Below are positions 35,750 to 45,202 of a stretch of 64,000 bases of DNA, in pieces (positions within the stretch are counted from its first letter, which is position 1; each line of letters begins with the position of its first letter). The DNA is from Klugiella xanthotipulae (GTDB taxonomy: Bacteria; Actinomycetota; Actinomycetes; Actinomycetales; Microbacteriaceae), in assembly GCF_006716695.1 (NCBI RefSeq), contig NZ_VFPN01000004.1, positions 1-64,000 of the forward strand, in the 5' to 3' direction. The notes beneath the pieces were generated by a model, which was not told the DNA's origin, made no database searches, and worked only from the letters and a program-made list of their open reading frames with translations. A program made the position numbers and the translations under genes.

Positions 35750-36276
35750 TCACACCTCTGCCCTTAACTCTTCCCGCTGCGCCAGAACTCGCTTCAGCCG
35801 GGCCTTGGTGAGGTTGCGTTTCACGATCCACGCCACATCCGTATCGTTCGTATCGAGCGACTCAAACGCGGGCAGGCCCGCCCCGGGGCATCCGGCCACG
35901 GCCACACTCCAGCAGTAGGCGAGCCCCGTGCGCAGGGTGCGCACGTCCGGCTCCTTCCGGGTTTCCGCCGGTCGGTGCACAAAACTGTCCGTCACCCGCT
36001 GGCAGACCTCCACCGCGAAGCGGCCCGTCTCGGGATGCGTGAGCAGGCGGGGCTCACAGATTCCGGCTATCGCGGCCCGCTGGGTGAGGGGGTCATCGCT
36101 GAGCATCCAGGCCCGGATGAGGGGTGCAGTTTATCCCGCCGGTTGTCTCCCACCAGTTGCGCGGCCATCGCGGTGCCCTCGCGCACCCACCAGGAAGCAT
36201 CGGCGGTGAGGAAGGCCGGGATATCCGCATCCGGCATTGAGCTGAGGGTATCGGTTAGCCGGGTGACGGTGCTCAC
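35750..36276 (-). pseudogene. HEAT-like repeat protein gene split by a frameshift
   Basis: From a GTG at 36276 the first frame reads MSTVTRLTDTLSSMPD and WWVREGTAMAAQLVGDNRRDKL. The protein-like reading then continues in another frame as PLIRAWMLSDDPLTQRAAIAG down to WIVKRNLTKARLKRVLAQREEL (stop 35750). The switch lies near 36124-36135 and needs one added or two removed bases. Together the two parts resemble HEAT-repeat proteins of about 175 residues. A sequencing error or real decay are both possible. Confidence 0.7.
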
Positions 36277-36377
36277 ACGGTGAGAATATTCCTCTACCTC
36301 GTCGCATCTTTGTTCCCCAGCATTTTGACCGCACCTTAATATAGCCAGCGGCCCCCGCTCTGTGGTTCCCTAGAGAC

Positions 36378-37739
36378 ATGGATGCGGCACCCGCTCACTC
36401 CGTCGCAGAGTTGCAGACGCTGCGGCAGTTCCTCCTCGGCCTTGCCGAGGGGATGATCGCCGCCAACGAGTCGGTTGATGAGATTCACGACCTGCTGGTG
36501 CGGATATCCCGGGCCTACGGTGTGCCCGAAACCGACTTTGTGGTTCTGCCCACCGTCATCCTGGTACAAACCGGTGGGGTGACGCAGGGCCGGGTGGCGA
36601 TCCGGTCGCGGGTGAGTTCCACCTTCCGCTTCGATCAGATCGCGGAGCTTTACGACCTGCTGCACGAGGCGGAGCGGGCGGGGGTCGAACCGGAGGACGG
36701 CATCCGGCGGCTTAACGCCATCGGTGCGATGCGGTCGCGGTTTGGCTGGGTGGTGCGCACCCTGGGCCACGCGCTCGTTACCGCGGGCCTGTCGCTTATG
36801 CTCGTGCCCACCTGGCAGGGTGCACTTCTCGCGTTTCTGCTGGGGCTTCTCATCGGCCTGGCCAAGCTGATCCGCTCGCCCACATTGCAACTGATATTCC
36901 CCACGTTTGCCGCGTTTGTGTGTGCTCTTGCGGTGTTCCTCCTGGCTGAGCAGATCGGTATTGGCGACCCGCTTCGACTCCTCATCGCCCCGCTCGCCAC
37001 CTTCCTGCCGGGCGGAACCCTCACAACGGCCACCGTGGAGTTGGCCTCCGGCAACATGATCTCGGGGGCCTCCCGGCTGGTGACCGGCGTGGTTCAGCTC
37101 GCCCTATTGGCGTTTGGCATCATCGCGGCGGGTACCGTCGTGGGGGTGGGGGAGGCCGGGTACATGACCCAACCGGACGACGCCTCGCTACCGTGGTGGG
37201 TCTCCCTCGCGGGTGTGGGGCTCTTTGCCGTGGGGGTGTACCTGCACTTCTCCTCACCCGCCGCCACGTTTGGGTGGGTGCTCGTGGCGATCCTGGTGGC
37301 GTTTGGTGGGCAGTTGGTGGGTGCGGCCCTCGCCGGTCCGACCCTCAGCGGATTCCTCGGGGCCGTCGCGATGACGCCCGCGGTGCTGGCCATCGCGGCG
37401 CTGCCCCGCGGGGCGCCGTCGCAGATCACATTCCTGCCCGCGTTCTGGCTGCTCGTGCCGGGCGCCTCGGGGCTGATTAGTCTCACCGAGGCGGCGGGGG
37501 CGGGGGCCGGTCTGTACGGGTTTGCGACGGCCATGACCACGGTGATGTCGATTGCGATCGGTATTCTCATCGGTACCGCCCTCTACCGTGTGGTGCGTGA
37601 CAGCGCGAAGGAGATCGAAACCTTCGCCGTGGCCCTGCCCGAGACCATCGCCCGCGCCGCGCCGCTGCCCCTCTGGTCCCGGATGTTCCCGGGCCGCTCC
37701 CGCCGTCGGCCCCCCTCGGGCGGAGAACCGACCGCCTAG
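36378..37739 (+). CDS. Threonine/serine exporter family protein (ThrE-like)
   Basis: A 453-residue protein. It has an N-terminal cytosolic domain (about 1-130, including GLAEGMIAANESVDEIHDLLVRISRAYG) and then about ten transmembrane helices with the family segment FLPGGTLTTATVELASGNMISGASRLV. ThrE exports L-threonine and L-serine in Corynebacterium. Domain fusion of ThrE and ThrE2 parts is as in actinobacterial members. The end is basic and Pro-rich. It is monocistronic, with 166 bp to the next gene. Confidence 0.87.
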   Translation: MDAAPAHSVAELQTLRQFLLGLAEGMIAANESVDEIHDLLVRISRAYGVPETDFVVLPTVILVQTGGVTQGRVAIRSRVSSTFRFDQIAELYDLLHEAERAGVEPEDGIRRLNAIGAMRSRFGWVVRTLGHALVTAGLSLMLVPTWQGALLAFLLGLLIGLAKLIRSPTLQLIFPTFAAFVCALAVFLLAEQIGIGDPLRLLIAPLATFLPGGTLTTATVELASGNMISGASRLVTGVVQLALLAFGIIAAGTVVGVGEAGYMTQPDDASLPWWVSLAGVGLFAVGVYLHFSSPAATFGWVLVAILVAFGGQLVGAALAGPTLSGFLGAVAMTPAVLAIAALPRGAPSQITFLPAFWLLVPGASGLISLTEAAGAGAGLYGFATAMTTVMSIAIGILIGTALYRVVRDSAKEIETFAVALPETIARAAPLPLWSRMFPGRSRRRPPSGGEPTA

Positions 37740-37905
37740 CGCTGTGGTGACCGCCCGCCATCGAGATTTTCCGGTGCCGACGATTATCTCGCGGGAGGGA
37801 AAAACGGGGAAAACCGTGGAATAATGACGGGGTATCGCATCATCCCAACCATCAAATTCTGTCGCATTGAGCGATGACGCACATAGTAAGGAATGCGCAG
37901 AACCT

Positions 37906-40089
37906 GTGAGCAGCCCATCCGATAGCCGCCCTTCCTCTGCCTGGCTCCTCACCGTTGAGCGGGTGTTATCGTCAACTGCACTGCGGCGCGGGATCACGCT
38001 CACCGCGTGCATCGTTCTTCTGCAACTTGCCGTCTTTCTCACGTTCTATACGGGGCAGAGCATCCCCCCCTACGATTTTCTTGGTGCGTATGCGGGTGAC
38101 GCCTTTGTCTGGTGGACCGACGGGGGTTTCTTCAACCGAACGGAGTGGGTTCCCTACGTGTGGGCTGGCTACCCGTCGGCCAGTGGCCTGCAAAACAGCG
38201 GGTGGTACCTTCCCACGGGAATCATCACACTCTTCGGGCCGTATAGTTTGCACCTGGCCGCGATTCTCGCCGCCATGCACGTGGCTTTCGGCGCGTACGG
38301 CATGTATTTCCTGCTGCGGGTGCTGCGGGCCCCCTTCTTTGTCGCGCTCTTCGCGTCGGTGGCGATGTTCTTTGGCGTTGGCTTTTTCAGTAACGCGTCA
38401 CATATCGATATTGCGCGGGCGTATGCCTGGATGCCCTGGGTTCTGCTGGTCCTCACCCCGCTCTGGAAATGGAACAGGTGGTGGTCCATCCCGGTTGCCA
38501 CGTTGATCGTGTGGCAGGCCCTCACGGGGATCTACCCGGGAACGACGGTCGCTGCGGTCTACGTTCTCGTTCCGTGGGTCGTGGTGGTCTGCCTCGTGTA
38601 TCGTCCCCGGGTAACGGCCTTTCTGCTGCCGCTGGCGGTGTCGGGGGTTGTCGCGCTGCTGCTCTCCATGCCCCGGCTGCTTCCCTACTTTCTGCTCAAC
38701 GGAGGGGGCGATGTTTCCCGGGACGCCGATTCCTCCCGCTTTACCCCCTCCGTTCTGGGCACCGTCCTCTTCAGCTACGACTACAAGTACGACATCCCCA
38801 ACGATGTGACGATGCGCTCGTTCTTCATCCCGGTCGCGGTGCTCGTCTTGGCCCTTTTCGCCCGGTGGTCCGATCCGCTCTGCAAATTGGCGTGTGCCCT
38901 CGGGGTGCCCGCCCTGCTGCTCGGGATGCCGTTCCTCCCCTGGTATAATGCGGTCCAGAGCCTCCCGGGCCTCGGCCTGAGCCGGTTCACAATGAGCGAT
39001 TTCAAACTTTTCCTGGTGCTCGCCGCCATTCTCCTGGCCTGTTCGGGGCTGCGGAGGCTCACCTCCACGCTCACCCAGCCGCGGGTGACCCGGGGGATGG
39101 CCGTGTCACTCACCCTCGCCAGCCTCCTCGTGATCGGGTTTAGTGTGCTTGCGGTCAGTGGCCGTCAGACCAAATCTGAGGTTGTCTACCCGCTCCTGCT
39201 GCTCGGTTTTGTCGTGGCGCTCGTGACGGTTTTCGTCGTGTATAATAACGCCCGTGACTCAAAGTGGTTCGCGAGCAGCGCGCGCGGGGGGCTCGCCACC
39301 CTGTTCAGCATCGTCATCATCCTGGCGACGGCCGGCTCGGGGCTGCTGTGGGCCTACACGACTCCCGGGCCCTGGAACGTGAACCGGGAGGCTATCGAGC
39401 TGAAGGCCTACGGTGCGACGATTGACAGCCTCATCAGCCAGCGCGCCGACAACACGGGTGAGCTGACGCAGCGCCCCGCCCGGGCCCCGCTTCCCGAGGA
39501 CCTCACCCGAAAACTCCTGTATAATCGCCAGGGAAACGCGGCATTTTTCAGCGGGGAGTACTCCGTTGCCGGGTACATCAACCTCCGGGGGTCAGAAAGC
39601 CTCGACACCCTGGAACAAACGCTCCTTACCTCGGATATTCGCCACGAGTTCGCCGCATTCCTCGCGCTACCCGGCACGATTCTTGCCGTCTCCGAGGAGG
39701 GGCGTACCACGAAGACCGCGCTATCCGACTGCGTGCAGAACGAGGACTGTGGAGTTGACGCCACCCCGGTCTCCTACTCCCCCGGCGAGTACGTGTATCA
39801 GGTGTCGCTCACGAACCCAACGGTCACGAACCTCAACGAAGCCTACTTCCCTGGATGGTCGGCCGAGGCCTGTTTCGCGGATGGCGACTGTGTGCCCCTG
39901 ACCCCCGAGTTGAGCCCCTACGGCACGATTCAGCTGGCGTTGCCGAGCGGAGACTTTGAGCTCTCCCTCAGCTACTCGCCCCCGGGGCGGGGGGCGGGTT
40001 GGGTTCTCTTCGGTTCGGGCCTGATGATACTGTTGGTAACCATTGCTACAACGGTTGTGACAACACGGCGCAGGGAAGTGACTGAGTGA
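37906..40089 (+). CDS. Large GT-C-like/YfhO-type membrane protein
   Basis: A 727-residue integral membrane protein with about 12 helices in the first ~520 residues. A ~150-residue external domain follows (NRQGNAAFFSGEYSVAGYINLRG, Cys pairs in SDCVQNEDCG and ACFADGDC, AYFPGWSAE), then a last helix and a basic tail. The early loop PPYDFLGAYAGDAFVWW and the AYFPGWSA end are typical of YfhO and polyprenyl-sugar-using GT-C glycosyltransferases. The GTG at 37906 has AAGGA upstream; a TTG at 37867 is the alternative. It heads a five-gene operon and is the likely enzyme that moves the lipid-linked sugar to its acceptor. Confidence 0.7.
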   Translation: MSSPSDSRPSSAWLLTVERVLSSTALRRGITLTACIVLLQLAVFLTFYTGQSIPPYDFLGAYAGDAFVWWTDGGFFNRTEWVPYVWAGYPSASGLQNSGWYLPTGIITLFGPYSLHLAAILAAMHVAFGAYGMYFLLRVLRAPFFVALFASVAMFFGVGFFSNASHIDIARAYAWMPWVLLVLTPLWKWNRWWSIPVATLIVWQALTGIYPGTTVAAVYVLVPWVVVVCLVYRPRVTAFLLPLAVSGVVALLLSMPRLLPYFLLNGGGDVSRDADSSRFTPSVLGTVLFSYDYKYDIPNDVTMRSFFIPVAVLVLALFARWSDPLCKLACALGVPALLLGMPFLPWYNAVQSLPGLGLSRFTMSDFKLFLVLAAILLACSGLRRLTSTLTQPRVTRGMAVSLTLASLLVIGFSVLAVSGRQTKSEVVYPLLLLGFVVALVTVFVVYNNARDSKWFASSARGGLATLFSIVIILATAGSGLLWAYTTPGPWNVNREAIELKAYGATIDSLISQRADNTGELTQRPARAPLPEDLTRKLLYNRQGNAAFFSGEYSVAGYINLRGSESLDTLEQTLLTSDIRHEFAAFLALPGTILAVSEEGRTTKTALSDCVQNEDCGVDATPVSYSPGEYVYQVSLTNPTVTNLNEAYFPGWSAEACFADGDCVPLTPELSPYGTIQLALPSGDFELSLSYSPPGRGAGWVLFGSGLMILLVTIATTVVTTRRREVTE

Positions 40090-41210
40090 TGACGGCTGAA
40101 AAGAAGATCGTTCCGTTCAACGATCTTGGCCGCATCGAGCCAGGCCTTCACGCCGACATCATCGACGCGATCACCCGAGTCGTCGGGAGCGGCTGGTTCG
40201 TCATGGGCCCGGAGCACAACGCCCTCGAAAAAGAGTTGGCGGCCTTTGTGGGTGTTGAGTGTGCGGCGCTTGTCGCGAACGGTACCGACGCCCTCACCCT
40301 GGCCCTCTGCGCCCTCGGCGTCACGAGTGACGACCTGGTTCTCACCTGTGCCAACGCCGGTGGGTACACCTCGATTGCGGCGGGTGCTCTGGGGGCAACC
40401 CCGGTCTATGCGGATGTTGACGCCGTTAGCTACCTGGTAACCGTCGAGACGGTGCGGGCGGGCGTGGAGCACGCCGTTACCACACACGGTCGCCAGCCCG
40501 CGTGTATCGTCGTCACCCACCTGTTTGGGGCGAGCGCCGACATCGTGGGGATCACCGAGTGGGCACACGACCGGGGGATTCCGGTGGTTGAGGACTGTGC
40601 CCAGGCGCTCGGCGGTGTGGCGGGGAACGCCCGGCTGGGTTCCATCGCGGATATCTCCACCACCAGCTTCTACCCCACCAAAAACCTCGGCGCGCTCGGC
40701 GACGCCGGCGCCGTGTTCACAAACCGCTCCGACCTGGATGCCCGGGTGCGGAGCCTGCGCCAGTACGGCTGGGGTGCCAAGTATCACAACGTGGTTTCTG
40801 GCGGTATGAACTCCCGCTGCGACGAGGCGCAGGCCGCGGTTCTGCGCCTCAAACTTCGTCAACTTGACGGGTGGAATGAGCGCCGCCGGGCGATTCACGC
40901 GCAGTACGAGCAGGCACTCACCTCCCCGTCGGCGCGGCTGCTGAACAGCGTGCGCAACGACTATGTGGGGCATCTGGCCGTTGTGGTTGTAGAAGACCGC
41001 GAGGCTGCCGCCCGGGTCTTCGCCGAGCACGGGGTAAAGACCGACATCCACTACCCCGTGTGCGATCATCTTCAGGCAACGGCCCCGGCGGGGGCCTACT
41101 CCCTGCCCGTTTCTGAGTACGCGGCCGAGCACATCCTGTCGATTCCTCTCTTCCCGGAGCTCACCGACGAGGAAACCGGTCGAATCGTTGAGGCGCTGCG
41201 GGAGCTCTAG
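40089..41210 (+). CDS. DegT-family sugar aminotransferase, FdtB-like
   Basis: A 373-residue PLP-dependent aminotransferase. The active-site Lys lies in TTSFYPTKNLGALGDAG and the PLP-phosphate region in VANGTDALTLAL; VVEDCAQALGG carries the Asp that contacts the pyridine nitrogen. It is closest in type to FdtB/QdtB, which aminate dTDP-3-oxo-6-deoxyhexoses. The partner ketoisomerase and acetyltransferase are fused in the gene at 42600-43538, which supports a dTDP-Fuc3NAc or dTDP-Qui3NAc product. It overlaps the previous stop (TGATG). Confidence 0.85.
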   Translation: MTAEKKIVPFNDLGRIEPGLHADIIDAITRVVGSGWFVMGPEHNALEKELAAFVGVECAALVANGTDALTLALCALGVTSDDLVLTCANAGGYTSIAAGALGATPVYADVDAVSYLVTVETVRAGVEHAVTTHGRQPACIVVTHLFGASADIVGITEWAHDRGIPVVEDCAQALGGVAGNARLGSIADISTTSFYPTKNLGALGDAGAVFTNRSDLDARVRSLRQYGWGAKYHNVVSGGMNSRCDEAQAAVLRLKLRQLDGWNERRRAIHAQYEQALTSPSARLLNSVRNDYVGHLAVVVVEDREAAARVFAEHGVKTDIHYPVCDHLQATAPAGAYSLPVSEYAAEHILSIPLFPELTDEETGRIVEALREL

Positions 41211-42191
41211 GTGATGACAGGCGGTCCTCCGGGGGGGCAGAAATCCCCGATTGTGTACTCGGTCGTGATTCCCGTGTATAAAAACGAGGGGAGCCTTCCC
41301 ACCGTTGTCGAGCGGCTGGGGGAGATGCAGGGCCGCCTCGACGGCCCGCTGGAGGCCGTCTTTGTGGTTGACGGCTCACCCGATAATTCGCTCGCCATCC
41401 TGCGGCAGCTCCTGCCGGAGGCGAGCATCCGATCCCAGCTCATCGCGCACTCGCGCAATTTTGGTTCATTCCCGGCGATCAAGGCGGGTTTTGCTGCCGC
41501 CAGGGGCGACTACGTTGCCGCCATGGCTGCCGACCTTCAGGAGCCCATCGAGCTCATTGAGGAGTTCTTTGGATGCCTCGCATCCGGCGAGTGGGACGTT
41601 GCGGTCGGTACCCGCGAGGCCCGCGAGGATCCACTCGTCTCCCGCACGCTCTCCCGGACGTATTGGAGCAGTTACCGCAGGCTGGTCCAGCCGGATATGC
41701 CCGCCGGTGGCGTCGATATTTTTGCCACCACTCGTGCCGTCGCCCGGAAACTGGTCTCGCTCGACGAGTCGCACTCCAGCCTGGTGGGTCTGCTCTTCTG
41801 GCTTGGCTACCGGCGCATCGAGATCCCCTACTCCCGTCAGGAACGGGTGCACGGTAAGAGTGCCTGGTCCATGCGCAAGAAGGTCAACTACCTGCTCGAC
41901 AGCGTGTTCTCGTTTACGAGTATGCCCATCACCGTGATTCTGGCGCTCGGCCTCACCGGTTCGCTGCTCTCGGTGGTTGCGGCCTTCTGGGTTTTTGTGT
42001 CGTGGCTGGTGGGGAGCGTGCCGGTGCAGGGGTACACCGCGCTCATGCTGGTCCTGCTTTTTTCGACCGGTGGCGTTCTCTTCGCTATCGGGGTACTCGG
42101 AACCTACGTGTGGCGAACCTACGAAAACACCAAGAATCGTCCATCTTCTGTTGTCATGAGCACAGAGGTCTTTCACGATGACGATGCCTAG
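41211..42191 (+). CDS. Family 2 glycosyltransferase, polyprenyl-phosphate type (GtrB/DPM1-like)
   Basis: A 326-residue protein. A GT2 domain (YSVVIPVYKNEGSLP, FVVDGSPDNS, HSRNFGSFPAIKAGF, AADLQEP as the DXD-like site, RQERVHGKSAWSMRKK) is followed by two C-terminal transmembrane helices (about 232-255 and 268-292). Such enzymes load a sugar from a nucleotide donor onto undecaprenyl or decaprenyl phosphate at the inner membrane face. A GTG right after the upstream stop is used, with GGAG 8 nt before; the ATG at 41214 is equally possible. It acts together with the GtrA protein. Confidence 0.88.
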   Translation: MMTGGPPGGQKSPIVYSVVIPVYKNEGSLPTVVERLGEMQGRLDGPLEAVFVVDGSPDNSLAILRQLLPEASIRSQLIAHSRNFGSFPAIKAGFAAARGDYVAAMAADLQEPIELIEEFFGCLASGEWDVAVGTREAREDPLVSRTLSRTYWSSYRRLVQPDMPAGGVDIFATTRAVARKLVSLDESHSSLVGLLFWLGYRRIEIPYSRQERVHGKSAWSMRKKVNYLLDSVFSFTSMPITVILALGLTGSLLSVVAAFWVFVSWLVGSVPVQGYTALMLVLLFSTGGVLFAIGVLGTYVWRTYENTKNRPSSVVMSTEVFHDDDA

Positions 42192-42603
42192 GGCAGCCGA
42201 TAGGACGCTCGGGCAGGTCATCCGGTTTCTGATCGTCGGTGGCTCCAACACCCTCATCACCTACGCGATTTTCATTGGGCTGGGGCTCGTGATTCCGCCG
42301 TGGATCGCCTACTCGATTGCCTTCGGGGTTGGCCTGGTGTGGGTGACCCTGGGGTCGTCGCGCATCGTCTTCCGGGCCCGGGCGGGGGGCGCCCAATTGG
42401 CGCTTTTCTGCGCCTGGTACCTTGTGGTTTTTGGGGTGGGCCAGCTGGTCATCCGACTGATTGATCCCCGGGGCTTTGTGAGCCTCGCGGTCACGAGCCT
42501 GATCGTTCTGGCGTGCACAACGCCCCTGACATTCCTGGGCGGTCGGTACATCTTCCGCCAGCGTGAACCCCAACAGGTGGCCAACGAAGAGAGAGAATCA
42601 TGA
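42178..42603 (+). CDS. GtrA-family membrane protein (probable flippase for lipid-linked sugar)
   Basis: A 141-residue protein with four transmembrane helices and the GtrA signature FLIVGGSNTLITYAIF at the first helix. GtrA proteins accompany GtrB-type transferases and are thought to move polyprenyl-phosphate sugars across the membrane. It overlaps the transferase gene by 14 bp and the next gene by ATGA, so it belongs to the same operon. Tail charged (RQREPQQVANEERES). Confidence 0.88.
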   Translation: MTMPRAADRTLGQVIRFLIVGGSNTLITYAIFIGLGLVIPPWIAYSIAFGVGLVWVTLGSSRIVFRARAGGAQLALFCAWYLVVFGVGQLVIRLIDPRGFVSLAVTSLIVLACTTPLTFLGGRYIFRQREPQQVANEERES

Positions 42604-43538
42604 CCGCGTTTTTTCACCCCAATGCCCTCGTCGAGTCTCCGCACATCGGTGACAGAACGCGGGTGTGGGCGTTTGCCCACATCCTGCCCGGTGCCCGTAT
42701 CGGGAGCGACTGCAATATCTGCGACGGTGTTTTTGTGGAGAACGATGTGCACGTTGGCGACCGGGTGACGGTCAAGATTGGGGTGCAACTCTGGGACGGC
42801 ATCACGCTGGAGGACGACGTGTTTGTGGGCCCCAACGTGACCTTCACCAACGACCTGCACCCGCGGAGCCGCCAGTACCCGACGCAGTTTCTGACGACGG
42901 TGGTGCGGAAGGGGGCATCCATCGGCGGCAACGCCACGATTCTCCCCGGCATCACGATTGGGGCGGGTGCGATGATTGGTGCCGGTAGCGTGGTGACGCG
43001 GGATGTTCCGCCCGGTGCCGTCGTTGTGGGCAACCCCGCACACATTAGGGGCTACGTGAACACGCCCTCGGTCGTGTCGGATGGCGGCCCCGTTGAACCG
43101 ATCGACTCGGCCCCCGACACCACCCCGCCCAGCCGGGTGAAGGGTGTAAAATTTGTGCGGTTGACGCGCGCAATCGACCTGCGCGGGTCTCTCGTTGCCG
43201 GGGATGTGGGTGGCGACGTTCCCTTTCAACCCCAGCGGTTTTTTGCGGTCCACGATGTTCCCTCGGCCGAGGTCCGTGGGGCCCACGCGCACCGCGAGTG
43301 CCAGCAGTTTCTGGTCTGCCTGTCCGGTTCCGTCCACGCGATTGTGGATGATGGGACCAACCGCGAAGAGTACGTGCTGGACTCCCCCGACCGTGCCCTC
43401 TACATGCCCCGGATGACGTGGGGAACCCAGTACCGGTACAGCCCGGACGCGATCCTACTGGTACTCGCATCGCTGCCGTACGACAACAGCGACTACATTC
43501 GCGACTACGACACCTTCCTTGCGGAGGTCACCGGCTAG
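42600..43538 (+). CDS. WxcM-like fusion: sugar N-acyltransferase plus dTDP-sugar 3,4-ketoisomerase
   Basis: A 312-residue two-domain protein. The first ~150 residues are a left-handed beta-helix acyltransferase (hexapeptide pattern: ARIGSDCNICDGVFVENDVHVGD, ILPGITIGAGAMIGAGSVV). The second (about 175-312) is a cupin ketoisomerase of the FdtA/QdtA type (RGAHAHRECQQFLVCLSGS with the catalytic His pair, SPDRALYMPRMTW). It isomerises dTDP-4-keto-6-deoxyglucose to the 3-keto sugar and acylates the 3-amino sugar made by the aminotransferase at 40089. It is the last gene of the operon. Confidence 0.9.
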   Translation: MTAFFHPNALVESPHIGDRTRVWAFAHILPGARIGSDCNICDGVFVENDVHVGDRVTVKIGVQLWDGITLEDDVFVGPNVTFTNDLHPRSRQYPTQFLTTVVRKGASIGGNATILPGITIGAGAMIGAGSVVTRDVPPGAVVVGNPAHIRGYVNTPSVVSDGGPVEPIDSAPDTTPPSRVKGVKFVRLTRAIDLRGSLVAGDVGGDVPFQPQRFFAVHDVPSAEVRGAHAHRECQQFLVCLSGSVHAIVDDGTNREEYVLDSPDRALYMPRMTWGTQYRYSPDAILLVLASLPYDNSDYIRDYDTFLAEVTG

Positions 43539-43551
43539 GGTGCTCTAGGAA

Positions 43552-45063
43552 CTACCGCAAGCTCGCGGCGCGAAAGCCGGTGGCGAACTCGGCGAGGAGT
43601 CTCGCGCCGAAGCCGGTCGGTCCCTTGGTGCGCCACAGCTCATCCTTATCGGACTGCATCGGCCCGCACATGTCGATGTGCGCCCAGGGCGTTCCGGCGA
43701 CAAACTCCTCCAGGAAGAGTGCCGCCGTCGTCGAGCCAGCGTAGGGCCCGCCCAGGTTGGAGATATCGGCGACGTCGGAGTTGAGTTGCTCGCGGTAGCG
43801 GTGTTCCAGCGGCATCTGCCAGACCCCCTCATCGGTTGTGGCTGAGGCCTCCCGCACCCGGTCGATGAGGTCCTGATTGTTGCCGTACAGCGCCGCCGTC
43901 AACAGCCCAAAGGAGGCGAGGGATGCGCCGGTCAGCGTGGCGATGTCAACGATGGCATCCACCCCGTCCTCCGTGGCGAGGACCAGGGCGTCGGCCATGA
44001 CGAGGCGGCCCTCGGCATCCGTATTCTTCACCTCAACGGTGGTGCCGCCCCGGATCGTGAGGACGTCTCCCATCGCGGTTGCGGAGCCCGACGGCATATT
44101 GTCTGTGCACATCAGGTAGCCGGTGACGGCCGCCGGGCAGCCCAGCTCGGCGAGCGTGGTCATCGCGGCGAAGATGGCGGCCGCGCCCGACATATCCATC
44201 TTCATGGCCAAGTGCATGGCGTCGCCCGGCTTGAGCGCGATCCCGCCCGAGTCGTACATGATGCCCTTGCCCACGAGGCCGAGGTGGCCCGTGGGGGTGC
44301 CCGTGGGGGTGTACTGGATTCGGATCATCCGTGGCTCCTCAACGCTGCCAGCGTTCACACCGAGGAGCCCGCCACAGCCCAGCTCAATCAGCTGTGCCTT
44401 GTCGTAGACGGTTACGTCAAGGTGAAAATCTGCCGCGATGGAGCGGGCGAACTCGCCAAAAACGGTTGCGGTGAGGTGCGCTGGCGGGGCAAAAGCGAGG
44501 TCGCGAGCGAGCGCCGTGGCCCGGGCCAGCTGGCTCCCACGCAGGGCACCAGCGGTGCTCTCGCGTGACCCCAGGAGGTCGAGCCGGGCGAGGCGAACGT
44601 GGTCTGTGGTGGTCTTCAGCTCGTCGTAGTGGTAGCGGGCGAGGAGTGCCCCCTCAACCACGGCGGTGGTGGCCTGATCGGCGTCCAGGTCGGGTGCGGC
44701 CTCCAGGAGGTCGAGCGCCAGGTGCCGGGACCGCTTGGCCCCGCGGCTTGCGGCGGCGGCGGCGTTGCGCAGCGCCGACACGGTGAGTGAGCCGACAGCA
44801 CCCACCCCCACCGCGAGGAGGGAGGGTTCGCCGTGCCGGGGGAGAAGGAGCGTCTCGCCCACCTTGCCGGTGAAGCCCGCAGCGGCGAGCCCCTCACGGT
44901 CGAGGCCGATCACCCACGGGACATCCCCGTCGGTAGACACGGCGTGCCCCACGGTATCCGTGCTGGGGTCTACGTACTTCGTGATTTTCACCTCAGCCTG
45001 TGCGCCCCGTGAGGGCCACGGCGTGAAGTCGGAGGGGATAAGGCGGTGAGGTTGGTGCGACAT
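43552..45063 (-). CDS. pepA: Leucyl aminopeptidase (M17)
   Basis: A 503-residue cytosolic aminopeptidase. The C-terminal catalytic domain has the two-metal site: GKGIMYDSGGIALKP (Asp, Lys), KMDMSGAAA (Lys, Asp) and NTDAEGRLVMADAL (Asp, Glu, Arg). The N-terminal ~180 residues form the M17 macrodomain-like part. It releases N-terminal residues from peptides. It is convergent with the sugar operon (13-bp gap) and its start faces array 2. It looks like a core gene. Confidence 0.93.
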   Translation of the reverse strand: MSHQPHRLIPSDFTPWPSRGAQAEVKITKYVDPSTDTVGHAVSTDGDVPWVIGLDREGLAAAGFTGKVGETLLLPRHGEPSLLAVGVGAVGSLTVSALRNAAAAASRGAKRSRHLALDLLEAAPDLDADQATTAVVEGALLARYHYDELKTTTDHVRLARLDLLGSRESTAGALRGSQLARATALARDLAFAPPAHLTATVFGEFARSIAADFHLDVTVYDKAQLIELGCGGLLGVNAGSVEEPRMIRIQYTPTGTPTGHLGLVGKGIMYDSGGIALKPGDAMHLAMKMDMSGAAAIFAAMTTLAELGCPAAVTGYLMCTDNMPSGSATAMGDVLTIRGGTTVEVKNTDAEGRLVMADALVLATEDGVDAIVDIATLTGASLASFGLLTAALYGNNQDLIDRVREASATTDEGVWQMPLEHRYREQLNSDVADISNLGGPYAGSTTAALFLEEFVAGTPWAHIDMCGPMQSDKDELWRTKGPTGFGARLLAEFATGFRAASLR

Positions 45064-45202
45064 GGTGTCCTCGTTTCGACGCTGAATCCTGGCGGCGGGC
45101 GGAGCCTCGCCGAGTGGTTCTCAGCTTAATCCTTGGTGGTTGCGGGGTCTAGGGGTGGGGGCGGGAGAGGTTATGGGGTTGAAGAGTTGTGCCTGCTGTG
45201 CG

